Below are positions 40,486-53,320 of a DNA stretch of 64,000 bases, piece by piece. Position numbers and translations under genes: made by a program. The notes below the pieces were generated by a model. It did no database searches and was not told where the DNA came from. It worked only from the letters and a program-made list of their open reading frames with translations. Position 1 is the stretch's first letter. Each line of letters begins with the position of its first letter. This DNA comes from Chamaecyparis obtusa. Lineage: Eukaryota > Streptophyta > Pinopsida > Cupressales > Cupressaceae. The stretch is from the NCBI GenBank assembly GCA_027943335.1, contig BSBK01006021.1:2355501-2419500 (forward strand). The letters run 5' to 3'.

Positions 40486-42600
40486 ACATATCATTGTGAG
40501 ACATATTATGGAATCTATCGTGAAAGTGATGCATTTGAGATTACATCCCTTTTTATCACACATGGTGTTCATATACAACTATGATGTTTTTTAAGTAGAT
40601 GCAAATGCTAATACTAAAGGACTTTATGACAACCATCATCATCATCAAAAGGGAACGTATTCGTTAGCCATGCTTCCTCCAAACTTCCTCTAGAGTGATG
40701 TCATAGAGAGCTCTAATGAGTGTGTTGCACATCAAGTAAACTATTACAATCTCTACTCAATAAATGTTCAAGTGGGAACCCTCAACACACTATGCACTAT
40801 TTCCATGATGGCATAGTCTCCTCTCTGAATAATGCCATTCTATTAAGTCATGTAGGCTATGATCAACTAAAATTGAATTATAAGTTTCTTCAAGAAAAAA
40901 GAAAACTCATTGCTTGTGTGTTCACTCTCATTCTAAGAAAACATGGTTATGAGAATTAAATTGTCATTCCATAAGAGCTTTAAACTCATTAAAGATTCTA
41001 AAGACTCAATCCTTGATCTTTAACAAACCACACTTCTTAGTGATCGCCAAAAGAGATCAAGTATTTAAACTTAATAATAGTAAGAATCATACATTTGCAT
41101 AATTAATATGCATTAGTTGCAATGGACTAGTCAACCAATCACTAATAAAGCAAAACTCTTCAATCCTCTTGACTTGAATCCTCTCACCATGTCATACCAA
41201 GTTCAAGCAAAATGAAAATACCTAGAGGATTATATCTTCAATGCCATAGAACAAAACCATCAATCGTGATTGCTAGGACTTGGTTATCCTATCCAATTCA
41301 AAAGCTCATGAACAACTTGTAGACTCATATTTGTCACAAATAAAACACTATTATCACTTTTGCAATGAAATTCAACCTTTGAGTTGTTATCTGGCAATTG
41401 GTTGACAAACACTACATTCTTCATGCATCTAGGAAGATAAAAGACTTGTAAGCTTACAACAATTTATGCCAATTTGTAAAGAGATACCACCTAAACCTTC
41501 AATGATAACGATATCGTCTCCAAGAGCAGACCAAGCACAAACAAAGCTAAGTTTGAAATGATGGATCATCTTTTCATCTATTCATGTGCCTTGCAACAAC
41601 TAAGTCTACATATCATATTGAATTTGTAATAGGGATCATCTCATGAGCTTAAGCAAATTTGGCATGTCTTCATTTGGAGAGGTGTCTAGCAATATTTACT
41701 TGTTATAGTGTAGCATTCTTATTCATTAAGCCACCTTCTTCACACTTTGCAAAGTTTGTTTTGGTTTCTTATTGCTATGGGACTTATTCTTTATTAGTAG
41801 TATCAATAATCCTTTATTACACCCTCTGTTGCCATAAATTTGACAATTCTTTTAGGAATGAGAATGTTTACCCTACTATTGGCATTGCTTGAGTGGCCCA
41901 TTACTATACCACATAGGTCCCTTGCATTTGTAGTTTGTGTCCAAAACATGATCCTCCTCATTTCATTCCCTATGAATGGATTCTCCTTGTTGAAGCATAT
42001 TCATAAGTTGTTCAAATTTGGTTTTCTAACAAACAATGTATGGGAAAAAGAATTATTTGTCACCTTTATGCCTAATGTCTATAATGAGGCATGGCACTTA
42101 ACTTGCTTAAGATTTCAACTTCAAAACTTTTTCTTCAAGCAGTGCAACTAAATCTCCAAGTGTAGAATCCAATTCTAATCCTTTGGGTCATTCACCTTTT
42201 GCAACTTGTATCATGTATCATTTGGCACTTGTAGAATCTCAAACATAGCTACAAATCTTATCTAATGCACCAAATGAATCAAGTCTCAAAGAGGCTCCTC
42301 TTAGGACAAAAAATGCTCTCCTCAAGCCAACAATTGAGGAAGTACAAGGGGAAGTAGAGGCCAAAAGCTCAAGGCAAAGAAACCCTACCTTGTCAAAGGT
42401 TAAAGGGCCACCTACCCACCCAATCTATGACAAATCTTAGGCCCTAACTTCATAGTGGAAAACAAAATATCAAGTAAGCCACCTAACCACCCTATCTATG
42501 ACAAATCTTAGGCTGAAACTTCATAGTGGAAAACAAAATATCAAGTGATAAGACTAGATATTCCTACTCCATTATGGATTGGCATGCATCAATTTTGATT
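40486..42600 (-). pseudogene. Ty1/copia F integrase and gag remains
   Basis: Minus strand near 40860-41000 gives FNEFKALME, NESEHTSNEFSFFLKKL, the integrase core block usually read as F-K-x-L-V-E ... N-G-G-E-Y-x-S-x-E-F. Near 41170-41290 GFVLWH and ILLELGMTW resemble the GAG-pre-integrase L-W-H-x-R-x-G-H motif. Further right (41900-42250) LELDSTLGDLVALLEEKVLK may be gag. Heavily decayed. Its RT lies left of the inserted LINE. Confidence 0.6.
42407..42545. repeat. 71-bp tandem duplication
   Basis: GCCACCTACCCACCCAATCT ... AACAAAATATCAAGT is repeated with a 71-bp offset (42407 and 42478), with about five differences. Confidence 0.9.
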
Positions 42601-45600
42601 TACTAGTCATTGCCACTCTCCCCAAACTCCATAAAAGCTCATCAACTTGAAGGTCAATGAACAATGGGCAAGAGGAAGTAAGATGAATCTAAATTCAAGT
42701 GCTTCTCATAGGTAGCTTCATTTTCTCTCTAGGAAAGGGTTATTCACCTCTATTCTCATTCCAATGGGATTCAACTTGCTTGCAAAACAACCCTATTATC
42801 TATGTATCAAAAGTTGTTGATGAAGACTAACACTAGGGTGACAAGTACATAGAGCACCCTGGAGAACACCTCAAAAGCGATTGAACTTGGATTTCTCTGG
42901 AGTCTTGTAAAATTTCCATTATCAGTCTACAACTATGGCATGTTTGGTAAAATTGTCAACAACAACTAGCATAAGTCTTCAACCTTGAGATTAGTCTTGG
43001 CTTATTCTTTAAGAAATAATTAACCCTGAATTTTTTGGAATCTAGCAACAACATTTTGGAGCATTAATGACTGTATTATTGTATATTTATCTACTTTTTT
43101 AAAAACCCTCACAAGTAAGCAATAATGCAAAAACACGGGTTATTTTTACACACCATGAGATCTAAAACAAAACCCTTCTAAATAAGATTTACTAATTATA
43201 AGAAGCTTATGCAAGCAAAATTTCATCAAAAGTTTCAACCCAAACCTTGAGATGTCGAATTAATTCAATTCCAGACCAGTTTGGAGAAAAAACAATTGAA
43301 TTTTACAGACCATAAGAGCTATCCTAAAGCGCTTTGGATAGATAGTTAACAATATCATTTGACACATCTTTGCAATTGTTTTGACGAAAAATTGCACCAA
43401 CAGTTAACAATATCAAAATTAATTCAGTTCAACTCAATTTTAAGAAAATGTTTTAAAAACTATTATAGTTTAAAATTTTATAAAATTTTATGGATTTTAT
43501 TTTTAAAAAATTTGGTCCTAACTTTTTGCGACTTCAAAACTTCGTGATTTTTTTTGAGTCATTTAAGAAATGAGGAATCTGTACAAATCATTGAATCATT
43601 GGACCTGCTGTGCACACTACCACTTTCTTTTAGCCACAATTTTAAAAATTCATTAGGTTGTTCTCCCAAACCATAGGATCTGCATTTGCTATTTACTTTT
43701 TACAGAAAAATAGAATAGACTGCTGTACTTCTCTACTCTCGCTGAATATTTATGTGACAATTGAAACTTATACAAGGAAACGCATACGGTGCTCTTCCCT
43801 GTTCTCTCTCCATCCTACTCTTCCAGTTTCTTCCATCTGATCCCAAATGTTGGAATCAATGGAGATGTGATCCCATTCAAGTATTCAACGAGGAGTACAT
43901 ACTTAAAACAAGTCAATATGGTAAGTGAACGAAGTACTTCAAGACAGACTGCATTCTAAATTCTTATCGTGGCCATTCATTTATCATTTCAGAATAACAG
44001 CAAATAAGAAATGAATGCTATTGATGTGCTGTATTCAATGGGACATTCAGATAAGACATCAAATATGTATCAGCCTTTAAACTCTCTTAATGTAGTGGAA
44101 CTATGTTTATTCTAAGAAGAAAAGGCCAAAAACCAAGTGAATATCAGTAGATAATGTGTCTCTGAAAACAATTCCTTTCTCTATGCAGTCTACATCACCC
44201 ACCAGTTGGACCAAGCACTCTGAGAGCAATGAGATTGCCATCCAAACTAATATTAAGAAAATACAATTCCCTTGTGTCTTTTATAAGAATATTGACCAAA
44301 TATATAGCATCCAAGAGGTGATCTGTCTGGGTACAACCCTACCCACATGTTGGTATCACGTTGGTATAGCCAAAATTGGCCAACTATTTGCAGACAGATC
44401 AGTATTATAGCTGTGATGGAAAATGCATTCCCCTATAATCTATGTGCATCCAGAAAACTTTCAAGCTTTTATCAAATGTACACAATTCAGCAGTACAATG
44501 CTTTCATGGCCACGTGTTCAAATGAGTAAATGGTTCTCACTACATCTACCCTTATTAACAAAACTTAAATTCTCTGCCAGTCAAGACAAATGTTTGACAG
44601 GGGACGATGTCAATAATTACCAGTCACAACAAACAGAGATTGCAAACAAACACCGTATATGTTTTCTTCTAGTTTTCTACCTTTTTTGTGCCATTAGGGT
44701 TACAACATAACCATATGTATTGTCAATTATGAATTGCAAATGTCAAGATCAATTCCTATCTTATGTGTATACGAATGTTGAAAGCAATTTACATTAACTG
44801 TGAGCAAATCCACTGCCTTCCCAGATCTCAAATCCCAAAACATGATATACATCAACAAAACAATTGACAAAACGCTGCAAAAAAGGCCAGCAAGCATTAA
44901 AGTTAACTAATATTTTTGTAATTATTTGCTAGCTAGAGACTCGACCACAATATATCATGTGTATCACGTAAAACTCAGTAAAATAACATGTCTTTGAATG
45001 TTTTCATGCTTTGTGAATGTCTGTCTATATGATAAGAGACAAACTTCCCCCCAGTTTATATACAATAAGTTTAGTATTTCCGTGCTGTAGTGGTACATGA
45101 CAAAACATGCAATAAGTTTAGTATTTCTGTGCTGTAGTGGTACATGACAAAACATGTTTATGTAAGAACATGCAATTCAAGTTAAAAACTGTATCACATG
45201 CATTCAACCATGCATAAACACATATAACGTTCAGAGTTGTCATCCAGTATTGTAGAAGAATTATTTGGCCAGATTATTTGTTGGTTTAGAGGTCACACAT
45301 CATGTAGTTCGTTTTATGTACATTTTTATTTAGTTAGCCTGAATCTACTCATTACTTTAGGCATGAGTTGAATATTTTATATGGTACCTCCAGCCTGCAA
45401 CATTTATTATCAATTATCAGCCAAACCAAGTTGGGTAGAATTTGGACCCAGCGCCATCCAGAACTGATGCATTGTGTATCTCTGAGGAATAATTAATTGA
45501 ATGTTTTATTATCATCTCATGTATGCAGGATTTCATGTTTCTCTGACGAATCATTTCACATTGATACATGTTAATTTAATTAACAAGAGTCATTCATGGA

Positions 45601-46400
45601 AATTCCAGTTACCATTTGCACCAACTAGGAAAAACGACACAGCCTATATATATATATATATATGGAAAGCTCATCTTGTCACTGAACTGGAAGGCAAGTC
45701 CAGTTTACAATTTCACTTGAACAAAGAGTTAAGGCAAAAGGATAGAGATGTTTATGAAAAGAACAGTTTCCTTGGAGGCAAACTCTGAAGAGGCACTCCA
45801 AAATCTAAGGAGCCTAGTATTTAGGGCATCTGACATATTATGCAATAGATTCAATGCCAAGAACCACGCTTAAAGAAAAGTATAAATTGCTCCAGCATTG
45901 CCATATGAACCTTATGTGAAAATAGTCGAGTCTATGGCATCAGAGCCTATGCCTGAAATTAAATCTTACAATCACAAACCACAAAGCATGGACATGTTAT
46001 AACCTGTATCTTACAAACTTTGGGGTGCAGGGGTGAGCTGGGCATGCATAAGTCTTGGGGATGCAGCATCATATAGAGCCTGTTTGCCCTACCAAGCTCG
46101 AAATACACTTTTCAGACTCAACTCTTTGAAAATTGACAATGAGCAAGAGGTAACTATGAGTAACCTTACTGCCTTGTGCTTAACAAAATTAGTATGAGTG
46201 ATCATATTAGGTAGCTTCTTTGGTTGGTAGAGACTTCAAGCTTCAGCAGACCATCGAGACTCCAAGCTTCCACAGTCCAATCAAATATTGAGTCACAAGT
46301 CAAACCATTTACAGAAGACCTGTAGTGTAAAAAACATTACATCATCCCCCCATTAAAGGGGGAATCAAAAACAAGAAAAAGAAATCTTTAGTTATATGTA
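42600..46400. other. unassigned AT-rich sequence
   Basis: No frame longer than about 100 codons and none with recognisable motifs. No LTR termini, PBS or LINE tail seen. Contains a 47-bp duplication (45063-45156) and a short (TA)n run (45643-45662). A host intron or intergenic region is possible. Confidence 0.5.
45063..45156. repeat. 47-bp tandem duplication
   Basis: CAATAAGTTTAGTATTTCCG ... GACAAAACATG is repeated head to tail at 45063 and 45110, differing at one base (CCG/CTG). Confidence 0.95.
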
Positions 46401-46499
46401 AATAACCTTTGATAGGTTGTGTGAATCCGAATTTTCATGGTGCTTCAGTTATGGCTTTCTTCGCACTATGGATGATGCTAGCAAATTATTTATGAAAGC

Positions 46500-46800
46500 T
46501 CCCTTTTGGGGAGGGGGGTTTGGGGGTGGTGGGGGACGAAATCAAATAGTCAAGTTGGAATTGGAAGGTTCGCTGGGAGGTTTCGAGGTGCCTCTATTGC
46601 CTACGTGTAGATGTTTGCTAATTAAAGGTGATTCTCAGATCATAATCTCAGGTCTTGCCAAGGGATCTATTCTCAATTGGAAGCTAAATAATGAGAAGTC
46701 AGGGAATCCATAGTCTTTTATTAGAAGCTTTGCAATCATTGGAAGCTAAGTTACCAATTCGGGTGCGGATTTGGGTGCACAGATGCGTGAAGTTTTTTTT
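46500..46800 (+). pseudogene. RNase H (RVT_3-like) fragment, probably from a LINE
   Basis: Reads NQIVKLELEGSLGGFEVPLL, CRCLLIKGDSQIIISGLAKG and ILNWKL, matching the E-A-x-x-x-G-L ... L-x-V-E-G-D-S-x-x-V-I ... N-W-x-L pattern of the plant RNase H domain found at the end of L1-type LINE ORF2 and in related proteins. A frame change follows at about 46700 (SLLLEALQSLEAKL). It has no neighbour RT, so it is an isolated relic. Confidence 0.6.
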
Positions 46801-46826
46801 TAGGGGATGTGGATGCATTTGGATGC

Positions 46827-46827
<1 letters not shown>

Positions 46828-46864
<37 letters not shown>
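46828..46864. repeat. (AT)n microsatellite
   Basis: About 18 AT units directly after GGATGCATTTGGATGCATG. Confidence 0.95.
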
Positions 46865-46867
<3 letters not shown>

Positions 46868-46899
46868 AAGATTAAGAAATGCAAGAAATATACAAAAAT

Positions 46900-49160
46900 A
46901 AATCATTTGATAGTATGATACTTACACCATTGATTAAGATTCAAGATATTTCATATTTGATAGTTCAACCTAAAACTTCACAAACACAAATATTCAAATT
47001 GAAATAAGTTCAATAATTAATGAGATGAAGAATGGTTGAATGGCCTCTTTTACGGTGTAGGAGAAAAAAATAAATTAAAAAAATGTTATTAGCACTTTTT
47101 TTTTTTTAAATTTAAGTGGCAGAAAGGTGAAAAAATTAAGTTTTCTGGGCGTATGACCGCAGAGGCGTCCGGAAGTGCCCAAATGCCTTGTGGGTGCCAC
47201 CCGGAAGCCACCACAGGCATCCACTCACATCCGAATGACTGTGGTGGCTTCCAGATGGCACCCATAGGGCATCCACCCCTAGATCCGCCTCCACAAGCAT
47301 CTGCTTCCGCATCTAGCATGCCTATGGACGCATCGGTATCTTAGATTGGAAGTATGGGCAAGGCTTGGTTTTTGGATATATGTAATGAAGTAATATATTT
47401 TACAAGAAATGAGTCCCAATAAAAGCTTGATTTATCATTTAAAAATAACACACATCATAAAGCTTAAGATTTAATGTTTTATATTTTAGAAGTTTGTGCC
47501 TTGCAGTGTTTGATAAATGCCTTTTAGGCAAGAAGTGACAGTCTCTGCCTTGTCCATTTTAAACCAAATCCTTGAACCTCATCCAACTCTTGACTTCAAG
47601 GATCTAATATGAAAGGCCTCAATCAAGCTCCAAGGCTTGAAAGGCTTTGGAATCACCGTGCACAATTGATTTTATTCTGATCTAACAGATGGCAGACCTT
47701 AAAAGACAAGGTGCAATGTGCTATAAGAGTGTAAGTGACCCCATCATTTGGCAAACATACAAAAAATTGAAAAAAAAAAGCAAGGTCTAACACCTCTAAG
47801 AAGCAACAGTTGTTGTTGATTGTGTCTTTGGGTCAAACAATGTGTTGGTGTCCAAAAACGATGGATCAGATTTGGCCAACTAACATGTACAAATTGATAC
47901 CTCTGCAATTCTGGCTTAATCAAGCCAAGGCTAGTAGGCCTAATTTCACTTTGAACTATCAAATTCTCTGTCATACAACTGCATACATAAACAAACAAAG
48001 TTCCTACCAAGGTGGTGAATGATCCTTGGGGGAAAGCAACAAATCCTCTGATAATCTCTACTCTATAAATCTTGACTAAAGTGGATTAAACTAAAGACTC
48101 AAAAGTAATGTTTTTGAAATAATGATTATATAATCTACAAACCACAAAGTATGAACCAAATGACAATTTCCAAATAATAGTTAGATCAGTGTCTTCTAAA
48201 TACTTGGGCTATAGAGTCATAAAACTTTCAATCCTACGTACAATCAAAGACGGTTTTAAAAACTTGCTTTAATAAGACAAGACATCATTTCAAAGGCTTC
48301 CACTTAAAGTATAACTCAAAATAGAATGTACAACTAGTTCTATTGAATTTAGCTCTATTCAAGAGACCAATAGAAACAAAAGAAAGACTTACACAGACAT
48401 TTCTACTGATATTCGAATTGTATAATGATTTTGAATTATAACACTTAGGGAATTTAACACAATGAAACACTCTATTAAACAGAATATCCGAAAGACTAAT
48501 TGAAAACATATAACTTATAACCACAAATAAAAAGAAGAGCACTTATCTTTATTAATGTTGAAAAAATAGTACATTAGAGTTCATATTGCAGTTGTGATCG
48601 AATTATATCCTATGAAAATATGAATTGTATTATCTCTTTAAATTTTACATTATGTGTGTTTGAGTGGATTTCACACCTCTTTAGGGTGAAAAGACACAAC
48701 TCTTACTACAAATTATTTTGAAAAATAATAAACTAACTAAAAAATAACTACCTAACTTTCGGATTTGGGTCTGGTCGAAAAACCAAAACACCTCGTGGAA
48801 AGATAAGATTTTTATTGGAGATAGGAAATTTGATTTCCCGAACTGGGTCATTTTTAAATTTTTTTAATTCAACTATCTTTAGCCTCTGTCGGCATCATCT
48901 TTGCAGCAGGTCGAAATTCCAGCATTTTCTGAAGGCTTTGATCACAAAATTTTGATTGTTCCTGTCACAGAGCTTCCTTTCTTAATCCCTCAACTTTTAA
49001 TTGAAAATTAATATAATTATTTATCCCATTTCATGTACTCCATCATTAATTATTGGGCATGGAGTTTAAGAGGTCATTTTTTAGGGTTTTATCACTATAT
49101 AGGACTCCAAATTTTGCCCAAAATTTAGAGCTCTAACACAATGCAAATTTGAGGATTTTT
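46900..49160. other. unassigned sequence with a GC-rich island at 47150-47345
   Basis: No gene recognised. The 47150-47345 island is much richer in G+C than its surroundings and repeats GGATGC/GCATCC and TCCGC words, which also occur at 46760-46830, so the two may be related. Its short frames on both strands have no known motif. Confidence 0.45.
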
Positions 49161-49171
49161 ACTCCTAAAGA

Positions 49172-49290
49172 ATGTAGAGTAGTACATTAAAGAGTTAATT
49201 TATACTCCAAAAAAATGCAAGGCAGTACATTAAAGAGTTAATTTATACTCTCCAAAAATGCAAGGCAGTACACTAAAGACTTAATTTGTG
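49172..49290. repeat. 43-bp tandem repeat, about 2.8 copies
   Basis: Units start at 49172, 49215 and 49258, each 43 bp, with core AGTACATTAAAGAGTTAATT and TATACTC. Confidence 0.93.
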
Positions 49291-52200
49291 GGGCCCAACC
49301 TTGTAAAGCAAAGAGAGAGATAGGTATGCCTTAATAGATGAAAAGAAGGTACAAGATAGTGCATAGCCTTACAAGACCTAATCCAATATATGGCAGCCCC
49401 AAAATAACCAAAGCAAAGGGTGCAATGAAAGAGACATTTAGTCTCATTTGCAACCACTTCTCGAGTTTATACTTCTAGTATTTTACTATTTAGTATTTTG
49501 TTTTTGAAGTTTGAATATTGTTGAAACTTGATAACTCGATTAGTTGATTGTAATTTTGATGAGCATTGGATCGTGATTAATATGATTATGAAATGAAAAG
49601 TTAAAAATTTTCAAAATTCTTGTTGCGATGTCTATATTTGATATTTTCAAATTTGACATTTGTCATTTGAATACTACTACTAGACTCTAGTTATTGTGTT
49701 ATACATCTTTATCTTTTTAAAACTAATTTTTCAAGTACTAATACTATATGTATTATGTCATCACCACTCCCCCACCGCCATCCCCTCAGCATTCCCAAAC
49801 ATAGGCCCCAAGTACCCTTGTCCCCAAAACACATTCCCCTGTCCCCCCAAGGAAACGTCTGCAAACCCAGTGTAACACTGGTCAAAATGCATGCCTCACT
49901 GCAGCCAATTGGAGCTTAAAATAAGCTTTGAGGCTCTTAGCCTCCATTAGAGCCAGTCATAATTGATCTTCAAAGATGTAATCTAACAAACAGTGGGTGA
50001 GGACAACAAAAGATGAGGTTAATGCTCATTATAAAAAATGTGAAACAGAGTTGTCCAATTGATTTTGATTAACCTTAAACATCAAATAAAATTTGCAGGC
50101 CCCTAGCCTTGAAGAAATTTGTGCATATTACACTCGAGGAAATAAGAATGAAGAATTTTAGCCCTCAACAAATTTTTGCATCCTACACCCAACTAAAAAT
50201 TCTGCAAACATGTTGCACCTTGTCATCTTTTTGCAAGTTGACATGGAGCTCACATAGGAGGGGAATTGGAGAACAGATGTGGATCTAAGATCCACAAGGA
50301 TGATTTGACATTGTAAGGATCTAAGATCATTACATTTGGCATATTTTATTGTGTTGCCTTTAGGGCAAACTTATGTAAGAGTAGTTAGTTTTGTAATTAG
50401 GGCCTATAGCCTTGAGATCTTTCCCCCTTGCCCAATTCACATTGGACTTTTCCATCTCTTTCAAAGATTAAAATTTACATTTCTGCAATTCAATTGTCAT
50501 CTAGTCTTCAAAGTCTTATATAACTGTGTATTCTTCTGAAGCATGAATCAAAGGTCTTGTGATTATTTCTCTCTCCCACTTTTGGCCCCAGTTTATGTGG
50601 GATGGTTCCATTTGTTTGCAGCATTGAATTTCTTATCTCTTACATTGACTTTATGTGCTATTCTTTTCCTTGAAAAGGTTAATGAACACTCTAACATAGC
50701 ACATTACCTCTTTTCTTTTTCTTATTTTTGTTTCCCTATATTTTCTTTGCAAGTTTACTTATTTTCTCTTTTTCCTTGGAGTTATACAGATGATGTTAAT
50801 TGGAGAAGCCAAACTTCTCGAAAGGATGTTCTCAGATCCATAAACTATTTTGGAATTTCCATCTATGATATTTGATTGTAGGCACAATTTAAATCAAACA
50901 ATTCAGCATACTGAATTTTTTTGGGGTGTCCTGTTCCATTCTGAATATCCCACAAATAAGAAGACCCATCGTGAGATACATCAATACCCTGAGGTATGAT
51001 GCACTAATCAACAATTTGTTGGCATGCTTAATTAGGACATTAAGACAGCCTTTGGCCTTGAAAATATATAAATTCTGCACAACAAAATGATCATACCACC
51101 ACATCTAATCTGCTCTCCAAGAGCAAACTTCAATCGCCCAGCAATTTTGCTGTGCCAACTCCACTATACCATAGACAAGTAGCTTAAGAGCAATTCAAAC
51201 CAAAAGTTCAATGAAAAATCAATGATTATAAACCCTACAATAGTTCTCAGCAAAGAAGAACTAGATTAACAATTGTAACACCTAATTTTGCAAGCTCTTT
51301 GCCTCCACTTGGAGGATATTAGCCCTTTTCGGCTATATTTACATGAAGAAAGGGATGGTGGATCATAAAGCCTTTTGTCTCATGGGACTTTTGTAGTCCT
51401 TTAGTCATTTAACCATTAAACAACCTCCCTGTTTCAAGCTTAAGGCCATAACCTATTTTTCAAGAGATAGTTCTCTGACTCCAAAAGCTCAAATCCAAGA
51501 TGTGTTAATATCCACGAAATACATCACAAAACTTGGTGCAGCCCTCCAGTTATTCGTTGCATCCTCCAAGAATAAAGTACTTGAGCTATTTCAAAATGTT
51601 AGCAATAAACTTATCGTACTTCACCGCCCCCATCCTATCGCCCACCACACATCGTCCAAGAATAAAGTACCTAAGCTATTTCAAAATGTTACCAATAAAT
51701 TTATCATACTTCACTGCCCCGCACCGCCCCCCATCCTGTTGCCCACCTCCCCCCACCTTTCCCCCACTTATAATCCACAGTTCTCAAAAACATTGCCCTG
51801 AGGGGATAGTGCTATGGCATTAATAATGGGCCAACTTTTAGCATCTTTCCACCTAACAACACAATAGACACCCTTTCCTCAAACCATGAATACCTAATGA
51901 ACTGCACTAGATCTTTTACAAACTTGACCTTGTCCAATACAGTACCACACACCTCATAACTTGAGCCATTGTAACCTTTTCGAGTCTGGTTAGATTTTCT
52001 CACCATTTATTGCCAATATGGTGAGCGAACAACATTGAAAGCCAACCCATTTGCATACATACATCTTTGTATGTGTCAATCAGCAATGTCTTCAGTCTTA
52101 TTTTGAAAAGTCATTTTTGAAGGTCCCTTTGGTCTCTTATTTATAGTGGGTTTTTCTTCAAGATTGGCCAAGTGTAGGTGGCTCTCTATCACAACAATGG

Positions 52201-53315
52201 TATTAGATGGGGACGCACATGTCTTCATTTCCTTTCATCTTCTATTTGCTAAAGAATGATTTTCTCTGCAGTTTGCCAGTTCATATGCTCGTTCTTGCTC
52301 ATTAATATATACTATCAATTGTGTCAATAGCATAAATACACCATTCTTTCCAAAGCGGGCTATGATGCCTAATCCAAGAATACGCAAATGAGCTTTCACC
52401 CAACTATATGACCTTGAATACTTGGCATAACATACCTTACAAACCTAGATATAACCCCCACCACTTGGAACCAATTGTATCATACCAACATGCTCTCAAA
52501 GAGGAGAACTTCGAATTGTTTTATATTTAAGTCAACTTATGAAGCTATGACTAAATGCCATTGTAATTCCACTGCAAGAAATTTTATGAAAAACACATTC
52601 AAAACAAAAAAAGAAATAGATATATATAAAACCTAACTCTTTTAAATTTTTAGGCATAGTGATATATTTGGAGAAAAATGAGGGAAAAGCAACACAAAAG
52701 AGTTCATTTCATGTTTGTAAGACAAATTAGGGGAAACCTTTTTTTAAAACTTATTTTCAAAAAAATCCTTTGATCCTCTTAGCAACTAATGGATACTTGC
52801 ACATGTAACAACCATTGTGGAACCACCAATGATCAATCTTTAGCTCTCTTTGTTGAATAACAAGCAAGAATAAAACTTCCACCTTTTGGAATGGTATATG
52901 TCTTTTGCAATCAAAATGAGCTCAATCGAGTTTGTTTTAGTGTTTGAAATGCTTTAGTTGGCACTTTTGGGGTTAGGAGTTTAATTTAGAGTAACCAAGT
53001 CAAAGTAAAGGGTAAAAACCCTAATCTTGCCAATCACTAAGAAGCTCCAATAACACGGCCTTAAGTTATTGAATAGGGATAAGATGCAAGAAGCTAGACT
53101 TCTCCAAAGATTTTTCGGAGATTATGAAACTCTATTGGAACTTCTCATACATGACAATTGATTACAAGCACAATCTTAGTCAAGCCAACTTGTTAACATG
53201 ACCTCTAATATCTAACATTCATGGTTAACATTTAAATAAATATACATATGACCACATGTGCTAGTCAACTTGGTAAGATTTTAGGTCCCAAGTCATCTTA
53301 CCCAGTTGATCCAAC
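49291..53315. other. unassigned sequence
   Basis: Short frames only. A C-rich stretch at 49800-49850 could form a G-quadruplex on the minus strand. A minus-strand stretch near 51800-52050 (VKFVKDLVQFIRYSWFEERV) looks peptide-like but I cannot place it. Another near 50560-50880 ends in an intron-like T-rich run and CAG. Nothing here is supported as a gene. Confidence 0.4.
51565..51744. repeat. 90-bp tandem duplication
   Basis: TCCAAGAATAAAGTAC ... at 51565 and 51655, two units of 90 bp with about a dozen differences; the C-rich ends differ most. Because 90 is divisible by three, frames across it look repetitive, but there is no other sign of coding. Confidence 0.9.
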
Positions 53316-53320
53316 CCTAG

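Noticed and set aside
49802..49853. C-rich stretch as a G-quadruplex on the minus strand
   Set aside because: Four tracts exist but one loop is about ten bases, so the case is weak; kept only as a remark.
50336..50880. Possible host exon after a T-rich intron end and CAG
   Set aside because: The frames are short and hydrophobic from T-rich DNA, no motif was recognised and no matching neighbouring exon was found.
51812..52006. Minus-strand peptide with VKFVKDLVQFIRYSWF
   Set aside because: It looks protein-like for about 60 codons, but I could not link it to any family or to neighbouring frames.
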